Source of the DNA: Haloterrigena turkmenica DSM 5511
Lineage (GTDB): Archaea > Halobacteriota > Halobacteria > Halobacteriales > Natrialbaceae
NCBI RefSeq assembly: GCF_000025325.1
Contig: NC_013743.1
Span: 3,596,001-3,660,000 of the forward strand
Reading direction: 5' to 3'
DNA length: 64,000 nucleotides
Shown piece by piece: positions 1 to 6,921 of this stretch (position 1 is the first letter of the stretch; the number at the start of each line of letters is the position of its first letter). A program made the position numbers and the translations under genes. The notes under the pieces were generated by a model that saw only the letters and a list, made by a program, of their open reading frames with translations, did not search any database and was not told where the DNA came from.

Positions 1-351
1 CGGATCGGTGGTGAGAATCTCCGGGTCCGCGTCGATCTCCTCGACAGCGTCCTCCATGACCACTTCGTCGACCGCACAGACGTCGCACATCCCCTGCGTG
101 ACGATCAGGTCCGGCTCGAGGGACTCGAGCAGGTCGGTGTCGACGTCGTAAACGCCCCCATCGTCGGCGGTCTCGAGCACCTGCTGGTCGATCTCGCCGC
201 TCGAGGCATCGGCGTCGATCCTCGAGTCGGTGACCGACGGGAGGGACTCGACGCCGGGCGGGTAGTCGCACTCGTGGGAGACGCCCACGGGTTCGATCCC
301 GAGCGCGGCCACGGTTTCGGTCGCCGAGGGGAGCGTCGTGACGATTCGCAT
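1..351 (-). CDS. Cobalamin-binding protein, BtuF-like (3' part cut by window edge)
   Basis: The 117 codons read from an ATG at 351 to the left edge without a stop, so only the N-terminal part is present. The start MRIVTTLPSATETVAALG followed by a VGVSHECDYP segment is the signature of BtuF-type (COG0614) periplasmic-binding-protein-fold proteins that bind vitamin B12 or another corrinoid. A second conserved block, LEPDLIVTQGMCDVCAV, lies near residues 79-95. No signal peptide or lipobox precedes it, as in the cytosolic-looking haloarchaeal cobalamin-binding paralogues, so a role in cobamide handling rather than classic uptake is possible. The family call is fairly sure; the exact role is not. 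Confidence 0.75.
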   Translation of the reverse strand, partial: MRIVTTLPSATETVAALGIEPVGVSHECDYPPGVESLPSVTDSRIDADASSGEIDQQVLETADDGGVYDVDTDLLESLEPDLIVTQGMCDVCAVDEVVMEDAVEEIDADPEILTTDP

Positions 352-433
352 GGCAGTTCGTAGGCGGTGGAGAGGCAAAAGCGGTGGTGTAGGGTCGCTC
401 ACCGCGAGCGAGCGGGCCGACGACTGACCCGAA

Positions 434-620
434 AGCCGCGCTGTGCGCGGCTGAAGGGGAAGGAGGAGTGCTTTTCATCAAAGCTGAGCGGGATCTTCGA
501 TCCCGCGAGGTCGTCGGCGCGAAGCGCCGACTGCAAGCGATTCCGAAGGAATCGCCCAGTCCAAAAGAGCGCTTCGCGCTCTTTTGAAGATTTTACGAGT
601 GCGGTCGCGGAGCGACCGCA
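434..620. repeat. Tandem array of short perfect hairpins
   Basis: The spacer between the cobalamin-binding gene and npdG holds consecutive perfect inverted repeats: 434-452 (7-bp stem, 5-nt loop), 488-506 (8 bp, TTC loop), 513-531 (8 bp, GAA loop), 537-555 (8 bp, GAA loop), 562-586 (11 bp, TTC loop) and 600-620 (9 bp, GGA loop). The stem sequences differ, but the architecture is constant, with three-base loops. Four units start 24-25 nt apart. The array lies just downstream of the npdG stop codon, so it would be transcribed at that gene's 3' end unless transcription stops first. It may act as a terminator, an mRNA stabiliser or a structured RNA; this is inference. Confidence 0.85.
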
Positions 621-637
621 CACAGAGTAAAAGTTTG

Positions 638-1306
638 TTAGTGGAACTTGACGCCGACGTCGTGCAGGTCGTCGTTGTACTTCGCGATGTTGATCACGAG
701 GGGGGTGACGCTCTCGACTTCGGCCGCGTTCGCGAGGGGGCCGACGTCGAGCGCGCGCAGGCCCTCGATCTCGTTGGCGAGGTTGCGGACGGTCTCCTTG
801 GCGTCGTCGTCGTCCGCGACGAGCAGCGTATCGAGGTCCAGGTTGTTGTCCAGATCCGAGAGCGCGTCGGCCGCGAGGTTGTGGAAGGCGCCGACGACGG
901 GCACCTCGTCGGGCGCGCGGTCGGCGACCAGTTCGGTGACGCTGCCGGCGCCCGGCGGGTGATAGTGGAGGCCGTCCTCGTCGCCCTGCATGCCGACCGC
1001 GGGGGTGACCAGGATCGTGTCCTCGTCGAGGTTGTCAGCGACGGCCTCGACGGTGTCGCCGGCGTAGTACGGCGGCACGCTGAGGATGACGACGTCGGCC
1101 CGGTCGGCCGCCATCTCGTTCGCGAAGCCCTTGACGTCCGCGTCGGCGCCGCGGGACTCGAGGTTCTCCTCGTAGGTTTCGACCGCGTCGCGAGCCTTCT
1201 CGGGATCGCGCGAGCCGATGAGGACTTCGTGGTCCGTATCGCGTGCAAAGCGCAGGGCCAGTCCCTGCCCGATATCGCCGGTTCCGCCGAGTAGTGCGAT
1301 TCGCAT
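638..1306 (-). CDS. npdG: F420H2:NADP+ oxidoreductase
   Basis: The 222-residue protein starts MRIALLGGTGDIGQGLALR, a Rossmann GxGxxG-type NADP site, followed by the GSR motif near residue 31 that binds the NADP phosphate. Its length and collinearity match NpdG/Fno enzymes, which move hydride between reduced coenzyme F420 and NADP+ in the cytosol. Later conserved blocks include VVILSVPPYYAGDTVEAV and GAFHNLAADALSDLD. The start at 1306 is supported by an AATAAAAG box about 26 nt upstream. In haloarchaea the enzyme probably links F420 and NADPH pools. It stands alone, with a hairpin array behind its stop codon. Confidence 0.9.
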   Translation of the reverse strand: MRIALLGGTGDIGQGLALRFARDTDHEVLIGSRDPEKARDAVETYEENLESRGADADVKGFANEMAADRADVVILSVPPYYAGDTVEAVADNLDEDTILVTPAVGMQGDEDGLHYHPPGAGSVTELVADRAPDEVPVVGAFHNLAADALSDLDNNLDLDTLLVADDDDAKETVRNLANEIEGLRALDVGPLANAAEVESVTPLVINIAKYNDDLHDVGVKFH

Positions 1307-1329
1307 ACTCGCCTCTCAGGACGGCATCC

Positions 1330-1339
1330 GAATAAAAGG
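1330..1339 (-). promoter_or_regulatory. TATA-like box of npdG
   Basis: On the minus strand this reads CCTTTTATTC and ends 24 nt before the ATG at 1306, the spacing expected of a haloarchaeal leaderless promoter. Confidence 0.5.
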
Positions 1340-1423
1340 GGTGGAGGCCGGCCGATCTCGCCGGGTTTTCGGACGGGCTCCGAGCGACGGTCGATCGCTC
1401 GAGTCCCCAGCCGTCCGTCGCGG

Positions 1424-1681
1424 TTACGGCGCGTCGTCGTCCTCGGGGTTCATCGCCGCCCCCAGCCCGCTGTCGTACGCGTCGCGCTCTCTCACCTCGC
1501 GGATGCGCTGGTCGAGGCGCTCCGCGAGTTCCTGGCGTCGCCCCTCGTCGACGTCGGGATCGTTCCCGAGATCGTCGATATCCTGGCGAGCGGTCCGCAG
1601 GACTGACACCGCCTCCTCGGTCTCGAGGTCGGTCGCGCGGTCGAGGCTCCGTTCGACGTCCTCGAGGGTGGTCTCGGTCAT
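1424..1681 (-). CDS. Small acidic coiled-coil protein, function unknown
   Basis: The 85-residue protein begins MTETTLEDVERSLDRATDLE and is almost all charged helix, with many Glu, Asp and Arg residues in heptad-like spacing up to about residue 65. It ends in an acidic tail (NPEDDDAP). I recognise it only as a haloarchaeal-type conserved hypothetical and assign no function. The same frame stays open upstream to 2812, but that stretch is antisense to the flavin oxidoreductase gene and is a high-GC artefact. The ATG at 1681 is therefore chosen. It is divergently oriented to the gene at 1814. Confidence 0.65.
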   Translation of the reverse strand: MTETTLEDVERSLDRATDLETEEAVSVLRTARQDIDDLGNDPDVDEGRRQELAERLDQRIREVRERDAYDSGLGAAMNPEDDDAP

Positions 1682-1813
1682 GGGAACGGCTTCGGGTGCG
1701 AGCGGGGTGAAAGCTGGGCCGTCAGTGGTCGGGTACGGAGCCGTCGCCGACCGAGAGTCGGCAAGGGCTCGGCGAAAGGGCACACACTTCCCCGACAGCC
1801 CCCACGACGAGAT

Positions 1814-2854
1814 ATGGAGCTCTCGATCGTCGATCTCGCACCGATGCCGGAGGACGGTACCGCGACGGAGGCGTTCGAACACACGATCGAACGCGCCCGG
1901 CGGGCCGAGCGACTCGGCTACTCGCGGTTCTGGGTGGCCGAACACCACGACTTCACCGACTCGGTGGCGAGCACGACGCCGGAGGCCCTGATCCCCTACG
2001 TCGCCGCGAAGACGGAGGACATCCGGGTCGGCTCGGGCACCGTCCTGTTGAACCACTACAGCCCGTACAAGGTCGCGGAGACGTTCGGCGTCCTCGACGC
2101 CTTGGAGCCCGGCCGGATCGACCTCGGCCTTGGCCGGGCGACGGGAAACCCCGCGAGCGATCTCGCCCTCCAGCCGGATCGCAGCCAACGGCGGCGAACC
2201 GGCGACGATCAGGCGGAGAAGGTCGAGGAGGTCGCCAACCATCTCTACGGCGGCTTCGACGACGACCACCCGTTCCGCGACCTCGAGGTACCCCGATCGG
2301 GCGACTCCGCGCCCGAAATCTGGGTCCACGGCTCGAGTCCACAGAGCGCGACGATCGCCGGCGAACTGGGACTGCCGTACTGTTTCGCCGCGTTCATCCG
2401 CCCCGAGCCGGCGGTACAGGCGTTCGAGACCTACCGGGAGCACTTCGAGCCCTCGCCGGACGGCGCCGGCCTCGAGGCGCCCCGCGGCGCCATCGCGGTG
2501 AACATGACCTGTGCCGAGACGGACGAAGAGGCCGCGCGGCTCCGCGCGACCGCCGAGGCCTCGTCGCGACTGCTCCGCAGCGGGCGGGTCGACCGACTCC
2601 CGATTCGGTCGGTCGACCGGGCGATCGACGTCCTCGGCGACGCTCCCGACCCGACGCCGACGGACATCGAGCCCGGCGAGTGGCCTCGGCACCTCTCCGG
2701 CGGACCGGAGACGGCCCGCGAGATCCTCGAGGAACTGACCGCACAGGCCGGGGTCGACGAGGTCGTGATCCAGAGTCAGCACGCCGACCCCGAGACGACG
2801 CTGCGCTCGCACGAACTGCTCGCCGACGCCGTCGGCCTCGAGGCGCGCGAATAG
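1814..2854 (+). CDS. Luciferase-like flavin-dependent monooxygenase (LLM class)
   Basis: The 346-residue protein has the bacterial-luciferase TIM-barrel fold. Diagnostic stretches are LGYSRFWVAEHHD near residues 34-46, IRVGSGTVLLNHYSPYKVAE near residues 72-91, and GRIDLGLGRATG near residues 101-112. It begins directly with MELSIVDLAPM, typical of the MsnO8 subgroup. Members use FMNH2 or F420H2 as hydride donor, and the substrate cannot be read from sequence. F420 use is conceivable because npdG is close by, but that is inference. There is no obvious operon partner. Confidence 0.85.
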   Translation: MELSIVDLAPMPEDGTATEAFEHTIERARRAERLGYSRFWVAEHHDFTDSVASTTPEALIPYVAAKTEDIRVGSGTVLLNHYSPYKVAETFGVLDALEPGRIDLGLGRATGNPASDLALQPDRSQRRRTGDDQAEKVEEVANHLYGGFDDDHPFRDLEVPRSGDSAPEIWVHGSSPQSATIAGELGLPYCFAAFIRPEPAVQAFETYREHFEPSPDGAGLEAPRGAIAVNMTCAETDEEAARLRATAEASSRLLRSGRVDRLPIRSVDRAIDVLGDAPDPTPTDIEPGEWPRHLSGGPETAREILEELTAQAGVDEVVIQSQHADPETTLRSHELLADAVGLEARE

Positions 2855-3225
2855 TCGTCACGACCAAGAAACCGACCTGCGGTGGCGCGCGCTGAATCGC
2901 GGTGAGCGACTAGCGAACCGCGAGTCGAAACTGCGCGAGGTCTTCGCGAGTCGTACGAGCGAACGGCTTGGAAGACGCGAAGCGTCTTCCAGTGGATGAG
3001 CGAGCGAAGCGCGGCGCTACGCGCCGCGGTGAAGCGAACGGCGCAAGCCGTGAGCATTGGAGTGAGCGAATCGGCTGGGGTGGGTGTGGAAGTCCCCGTT
3101 GCCAGCACGAGCAGCACGTTCGTCACGAGTACGTTCACAACGGGTCCTCGGCTCGTCGAATATCGACTCGAGACGATTACGCTCCGGAACAGAGCCTCCA
3201 TTAATCCCGCCGTCGTCGTCCGACC
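2855..3225. repeat. Intergenic region with second hairpin array
   Basis: The 371 bp have no convincing coding sequence. They contain several inverted repeats: 2898-2922 (6-bp stem), 2934-2948 (5 bp), 2970-2990 (perfect 9-bp stem, GAA loop), 3010-3028 (perfect 8-bp stem, TAC loop) and 3038-3051 (5-bp stem with a GCAA tetraloop). The style matches the array at 434-620, but spacing is looser and some units are weaker. A TATA-like CCATTAATC at 3198-3206 precedes the next gene. Confidence 0.7.
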
Positions 3226-4065
3226 ATGGACAGTCCAGCGGTGATCGCCCACCGCGGTTATGCGGGGGTCGCCCCGGAGAACACGATCGCAGCGGCCGAG
3301 ACCGCCGCAGCACACGACGAAACGACCATGCTCGAGATCGACGTCCAACCCGCGGCCTGCGGCACCCCGGTCGTGATCCACGACGAGCGCCTCGAGGGAA
3401 CCGACACCCGCGACGGCCGTCCGCTCACCGACACAACGGGACTCGTCTGGGAAACACCGCTCGGGGAGATCCAAACCGCACGCGTCCTCGGGACCGACGA
3501 AACGGTCCCCACACTTGCGCAATTGCTCGAGGCGATCCCCGAGACGGTCGGTGTCAACGTCGAACTCAAAAATCCGGGGACGACCGACTTGCGGTTCGGC
3601 GAGTCCCTCTCGGCCGACGACCGAGACGATCGCCGCGAGGTCTGGACGCCGTTCGTCGAGCGCGTGATCGATGACTGCGCGACTTTCGACGGTGAACTCC
3701 TCTTCTCGTCGTTCTGCGAGGGCGCGCTCGCTGCCCTCCGCGAGATCGCGCCGCGGTACGCCGCCGCGGCGCTCGTCTGGGACGACCTCGAGGCGGGCCT
3801 CGAGATCGCCCGCCGCTACGACTGCGAGGCGATCCACCCGCCGAGAAACGCGATCAGCGGAACGCCGCTCGCGGATACCGAGTACGCCGGGTTCGGAGCC
3901 GACGAGCCGAAGATCGACATCCTCGAGGAAGCCCACGCCGAGGGGCGGACGGTCAACGTCTGGACGGCGACGAACTGGCGCCAGTTCGAGGCCCTCGAGA
4001 GCGCGGGCGTCGACGGGATCGTCGCCGACTACCCGGAGCTGGGAACGTACTCGAGCGCCCGATAG
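3226..4065 (+). CDS. ugpQ: Glycerophosphodiester phosphodiesterase
   Basis: The 279-residue protein has the GDPD TIM-barrel motifs. HRGYAGVAPENT (His9, Arg10) starts at residue 9, Glu37 and Asp39 sit in LEIDV, and His52 is in VIHDE, so the metal-binding and general acid/base residues are all present. The C-terminal block VNVWTATNWRQFEALESAGVDG is also typical. The enzyme hydrolyses glycerophosphodiesters to glycerol phosphate plus alcohol; in an archaeon the natural substrate may be a glycerol-1-phosphate diester from ether lipid turnover (inference). There is no signal peptide, so it is probably cytosolic. Confidence 0.9.
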   Translation: MDSPAVIAHRGYAGVAPENTIAAAETAAAHDETTMLEIDVQPAACGTPVVIHDERLEGTDTRDGRPLTDTTGLVWETPLGEIQTARVLGTDETVPTLAQLLEAIPETVGVNVELKNPGTTDLRFGESLSADDRDDRREVWTPFVERVIDDCATFDGELLFSSFCEGALAALREIAPRYAAAALVWDDLEAGLEIARRYDCEAIHPPRNAISGTPLADTEYAGFGADEPKIDILEEAHAEGRTVNVWTATNWRQFEALESAGVDGIVADYPELGTYSSAR

Positions 4066-4085
4066 CCGTAAAGTGCCCGAAAGTC

Positions 4086-4967
4086 CTACGACTCGAGCAG
4101 GTCGGGCAACGCGTTGATCGACTCGAGAACGGCCGAGGCGTCTTCGGCCTCGTACTTTCGGCGCCCCTCCTCGCCCGTCAGCCCACCGGTGAGGACGCCG
4201 ACGCCGTGGTACTCCCGCTCAGGATCGGCCTCGCGGGCGTTGTTCGCCGTCCGAACGTCGTCTAACGTGTCGCCGACGAAGACCACGCGGTCGGCATCGA
4301 ACCGCTCGGCGAGCGTCGTCAGCGCCCGCGGGTGGGGCTTGCCCTCCTCCCAGTCGTCCATCGTGAACCGGTGCTCGGGGGGAATCGCGTCCTCGAGGCC
4401 GACGCGCTCGAGGGCGATCTCGGCCTCGGCTTCCGGACGGCCGGTCAGCACGCCGACGGAGAGCGCGTCGTCCCCGACGAGCGCGTCGCGGGTCGACTCC
4501 TCGAGCAGGATCGGTTCGTCGTGGATGAATCCGCGCGTCTCGATGTCGGGCTCGCCGCCCTCGAGGCCTCGATAGAGGTCGGCGCCCAGATACAGTTGCT
4601 GGAAGCCGTCCCGAAGCCGCTCGCGGTCCCAGCGCTCGAGCACTCGCTGGGTCGCCCGGGCACCGAGGTCGTCGCGGATCGCGTCCTCGGCAGCCTCGAG
4701 GCCGCCGCCGCGGGCGGCGATCTCGTCGGTGAAGTCGTCGATCGACGTGCCGTACCCCTCGCCGGTCGCGAGCACGTACAGCGCGGCGGCGTAGGTCAGT
4801 TCCCAATCGTTGTTGAACCCGCCGGCGTCCTTGAACTGCTGGATGTCGGCCTTGCGGATCGTTCGGTCGTAGACGCGTTCGACGGAGTCGACGATCGCGC
4901 GTCGGTAGGAGTCGGCGACGTCGACGAGCACTCCGTCGACGTCTAGCACGACGGCGTCTGCGTTCAT
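4086..4967 (-). CDS. HAD-superfamily hydrolase, subfamily IA (TIGR01548-like)
   Basis: The 293-residue protein carries HAD motif I as LDVDGVLVD (nucleophile Asp9, Asp11), motif II in [10 protein letters not shown], the motif III lysine in EEGKPHP and motif IV as [10 protein letters not shown]. The long alpha-helical cap (about residues 15-165) and the [16 protein letters not shown] block fit the TIGR01548 family of phosphatases of unknown substrate. It converges on the phosphodiesterase gene with only about 20 bp between stop codons. A GATAAAGG box about 24-31 nt upstream supports the start. Confidence 0.85.
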   Translation of the reverse strand: MNADAVVLDVDGVLVDVADSYRRAIVDSVERVYDRTIRKADIQQFKDAGGFNNDWELTYAAALYVLATGEGYGTSIDDFTDEIAARGGGLEAAEDAIRDDLGARATQRVLERWDRERLRDGFQQLYLGADLYRGLEGGEPDIETRGFIHDEPILLEESTRDALVGDDALSVGVLTGRPEAEAEIALERVGLEDAIPPEHRFTMDDWEEGKPHPRALTTLAERFDADRVVFVGDTLDDVRTANNAREADPEREYHGVGVLTGGLTGEEGRRKYEAEDASAVLESINALPDLLES

Positions 4968-4990
4968 ACCCGTCCAGACGGGGCGCCGAA

Positions 4991-4998
4991 GATAAAGG
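4991..4998 (-). promoter_or_regulatory. TATA-like box of the HAD hydrolase gene
   Basis: The minus strand reads CCTTTATC, 24-31 nt before the ATG at 4967, fitting a leaderless haloarchaeal promoter. Confidence 0.45.
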
Positions 4999-5081
4999 CG
5001 GTCGGATTCCGCTCGTGCGGTCGTCGCCGCCGCACGTGACTGCCGCGGTCTCAGTGCCGCGACCGGGAGCGACTCGAGCCC

Positions 5082-5774
5082 TCAGAACCCGAGTCCGCCG
5101 ACCGTGTAGAACGCCAGCAAGCAGAGCCCCAGCGCGTAGATCACGTCGGCCCACAGCCACGAGAGCAGGTTCACGAGGTAGATCACGACGACGACGGGGA
5201 CGCCGAGCAGGACGACCGGCGTTCGCCGCCACTCCGATCGAGAGCGCGTCCAGAGCGTGTTCGCGTCGCTGGTGCTCGGGAACGCCTGCACGCCGACCGC
5301 GAGGCCGAGCCATCCGAGCGCGACCGTGAGCGCGAGTTCGCCGCTCGGGGCCGCCACGAGGCTGTCACGAAGTGCGTTCGCCGACGCGACCGGCTCCGCG
5401 GTCGCGTGGGCAAGGGCGTCCGCGATTCCCAGCGACGACGCGAGCGCGGCGAACCCGAGGAAGGCCGCGACCGAGACGACGGTGTTGACCAGAAACGGGG
5501 CGACGCTGATCGCGAACGACTCGCGGTACCGTCCGGGCTGGGCGTGGCGGACGTAGCCCGGTGGGTCGCCGAACCGGAAGTAGGCGACCTCCCTGACGGG
5601 CACCCCGACGAGGTGACAGACCTGCTTGTGAGCGAGTTCGTGGACGACGACGCCGGGTGCGGCGAGGAGGCGCATCACGACTCGGGTCAGAGAGCCGACG
5701 ACGGCGACGATCACCGTCATCGCGACGACGACGATGAGGACCGCGACGAGAGGCGAAACGCCAGTAGGAGTCAT
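5082..5774 (-). CDS. Polytopic membrane zinc metalloprotease-like protein (HELAH)
   Basis: The 230-residue protein has an N-terminal membrane helix (about residues 8-35), then APGVVVHELAHKQVCHLVG with the zincin HExxH motif next to a membrane segment, then about three further hydrophobic segments. That layout resembles M50/site-2 or DUF3267-like membrane proteases. The DPPGYVRHAQPGRY stretch after the motif looks like a short re-entrant or cytosolic loop. The substrate is unknown. I see no second NPxxG or DG metal ligand with confidence, so protease activity is inferred from HExxH only. Confidence 0.7.
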   Translation of the reverse strand: MTPTGVSPLVAVLIVVVAMTVIVAVVGSLTRVVMRLLAAPGVVVHELAHKQVCHLVGVPVREVAYFRFGDPPGYVRHAQPGRYRESFAISVAPFLVNTVVSVAAFLGFAALASSLGIADALAHATAEPVASANALRDSLVAAPSGELALTVALGWLGLAVGVQAFPSTSDANTLWTRSRSEWRRTPVVLLGVPVVVVIYLVNLLSWLWADVIYALGLCLLAFYTVGGLGF

Positions 5775-5840
5775 TGGCCGTTGAACTGTCCCGAACAGTG
5801 GTAATTCCTTCGACAGCGAACGGTCAGATGCGGGTGATTA

Positions 5841-6257
5841 TCACCGTCGGCGTTCAGTCGGCGAGGCTCGAGCGACGTACAGCGTCCCCGTCTCGATCGT
5901 CCGGCGCTCGACCGGGATCGCGGGCTGGTCGCCGCCGAGGGTCGTAAACAGGAGGTCGGCGTCGGTCTCGCGAGCCACCGCGAGCGCGGGTCGGTGAAGT
6001 TCCGGCGGGAGGTTCAGCGCGTAGATCGCCTCGGCCGCGGCGTAGACCGCTGGATCTGGGTCGACGATATCGTCGCGGACGAACCGGACGCCGTCGGGGA
6101 CCGGCCGGTCGTGGACGTCAGTCGCGGTGACGGCGACGCCGCGATCGGCCAGCGCGGCCGCTACGTCGGTTCGGCGACCGATTCCGACTTCGACGAGCCG
6201 ATCGTACTCGGCCAGGGTCTCGAGCAGCGTCTCCGCGTTCCGGCGAGAGTGGGCCAC
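5841..6257 (-). CDS. UPF0146 family protein
   Basis: The 138-residue protein starts at GTG 6257 and reads VAHSRRNAETLLETLAEYD. It has a truncated Rossmann-like core (VEVGIGRRTDVAAAL, VTATDVH, FVRDDIVDPD, AIYALNLPPELH) that matches the archaeal UPF0146 family, which looks like a reduced SAM-methyltransferase fold of unknown function. The frame is open far upstream, but those residues are antisense to the archaemetzincin gene, so the GTG start is preferred. It is divergent from archaemetzincin with a 39-nt gap. Confidence 0.8.
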   Translation of the reverse strand: MAHSRRNAETLLETLAEYDRLVEVGIGRRTDVAAALADRGVAVTATDVHDRPVPDGVRFVRDDIVDPDPAVYAAAEAIYALNLPPELHRPALAVARETDADLLFTTLGGDQPAIPVERRTIETGTLYVARASPTERRR

Positions 6258-6264
6258 GGCGGGA

Positions 6265-6272
6265 CGTTTATG
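6265..6272 (+). promoter_or_regulatory. TATA-like box of archaemetzincin
   Basis: CGTTTATG ends 25 nt before the ATG at 6297. This supports that start over the in-frame ATG at 6270, which overlaps the box. Confidence 0.5.
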
Positions 6273-6296
6273 CCACCCGCGGCCATAGCCCTTGCC

Positions 6297-6818
6297 ATGC
6301 TCGTCGATATCGTGCCGGTCGGCAACGTCCCCGCGAACGTCAAGCGGGCGGCTTCCGCTGCGTTGCGATCGGTTTACGACTGCGACGTCTCGGTCAACGA
6401 CTCGCAGTCGGTCCCGAACGGTGCTTACGACGCCGACCGGAACCAGTACGCCGCCGAAACGTTCATCCAGCTCGCCGAACGGGTCGGCCGCGGGACGAAA
6501 AACATCGCGATCACGCCACACGACCTCTTCTACCGCCGTCGCAACTACGTCTTCGGGCTGGCCTACCTCGACGGCAGCGGGAGCGTCGTCTCGACCTACC
6601 GCCTCCAGACCTCGAGCGACGGCGGCTTCTCGAACCAGAGCGCCGAGGACATCTTCGAGGACCGGGTCCGCAAGGAGATCGTCCACGAAATCGGCCACAC
6701 CTACGGGTTAGAGCACTGCGACAACAACCGCTGTGTCATGAACTTCTCGCCGACGGTCCGCGAGGTCGACATCAAGGAAGAGAACCTCTGCGGGAGCTGT
6801 CAGCGGCTGATTAGCTGA
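6297..6818 (+). CDS. amzA: Archaemetzincin family zinc metalloprotease
   Basis: The 173-residue protein carries the complete archaemetzincin active site. HEIGHTYGLEH spans residues 130-140 (three His ligands), followed by Cys141, Cys146 and Met148, then a CGSC pair near the C-terminus; these four cysteines form the extra structural zinc site of the family. The N-terminus MLVDIVPVGNVP is typical. Family members are aminopeptidase-like metalloproteases whose role in archaea is not well defined. The promoter overlaps the 5' end of the divergent UPF0146 gene. Confidence 0.93.
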   Translation: MLVDIVPVGNVPANVKRAASAALRSVYDCDVSVNDSQSVPNGAYDADRNQYAAETFIQLAERVGRGTKNIAITPHDLFYRRRNYVFGLAYLDGSGSVVSTYRLQTSSDGGFSNQSAEDIFEDRVRKEIVHEIGHTYGLEHCDNNRCVMNFSPTVREVDIKEENLCGSCQRLIS

Positions 6819-6921
6819 TCGTCGGGCCAGAACGGTCGCTTCGGATCTCTGCTGACTGGAGCCGCGGCTCACCGGTTCGGGTATCAGTATCGTTCGAACG
6901 AAAGATCGGTCAGGACCGACG

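Noticed and set aside
434-620. CRISPR array
   Set aside because: The units are self-complementary and differ in sequence. There are no identical repeats with unique spacers and no cas genes in the window.
1682-2812. Long minus-strand open frame continuing upstream from the small coiled-coil gene
   Set aside because: It is antisense to the well-supported luciferase-like gene; its composition is Arg/Gly/Asp-rich and lacks any domain. Such shadow frames are typical in high-GC DNA.
5994-6296. N-terminal extension of archaemetzincin
   Set aside because: It is antisense to the UPF0146 gene, and a TATA-like box at 6265-6272 fits the ATG at 6297.
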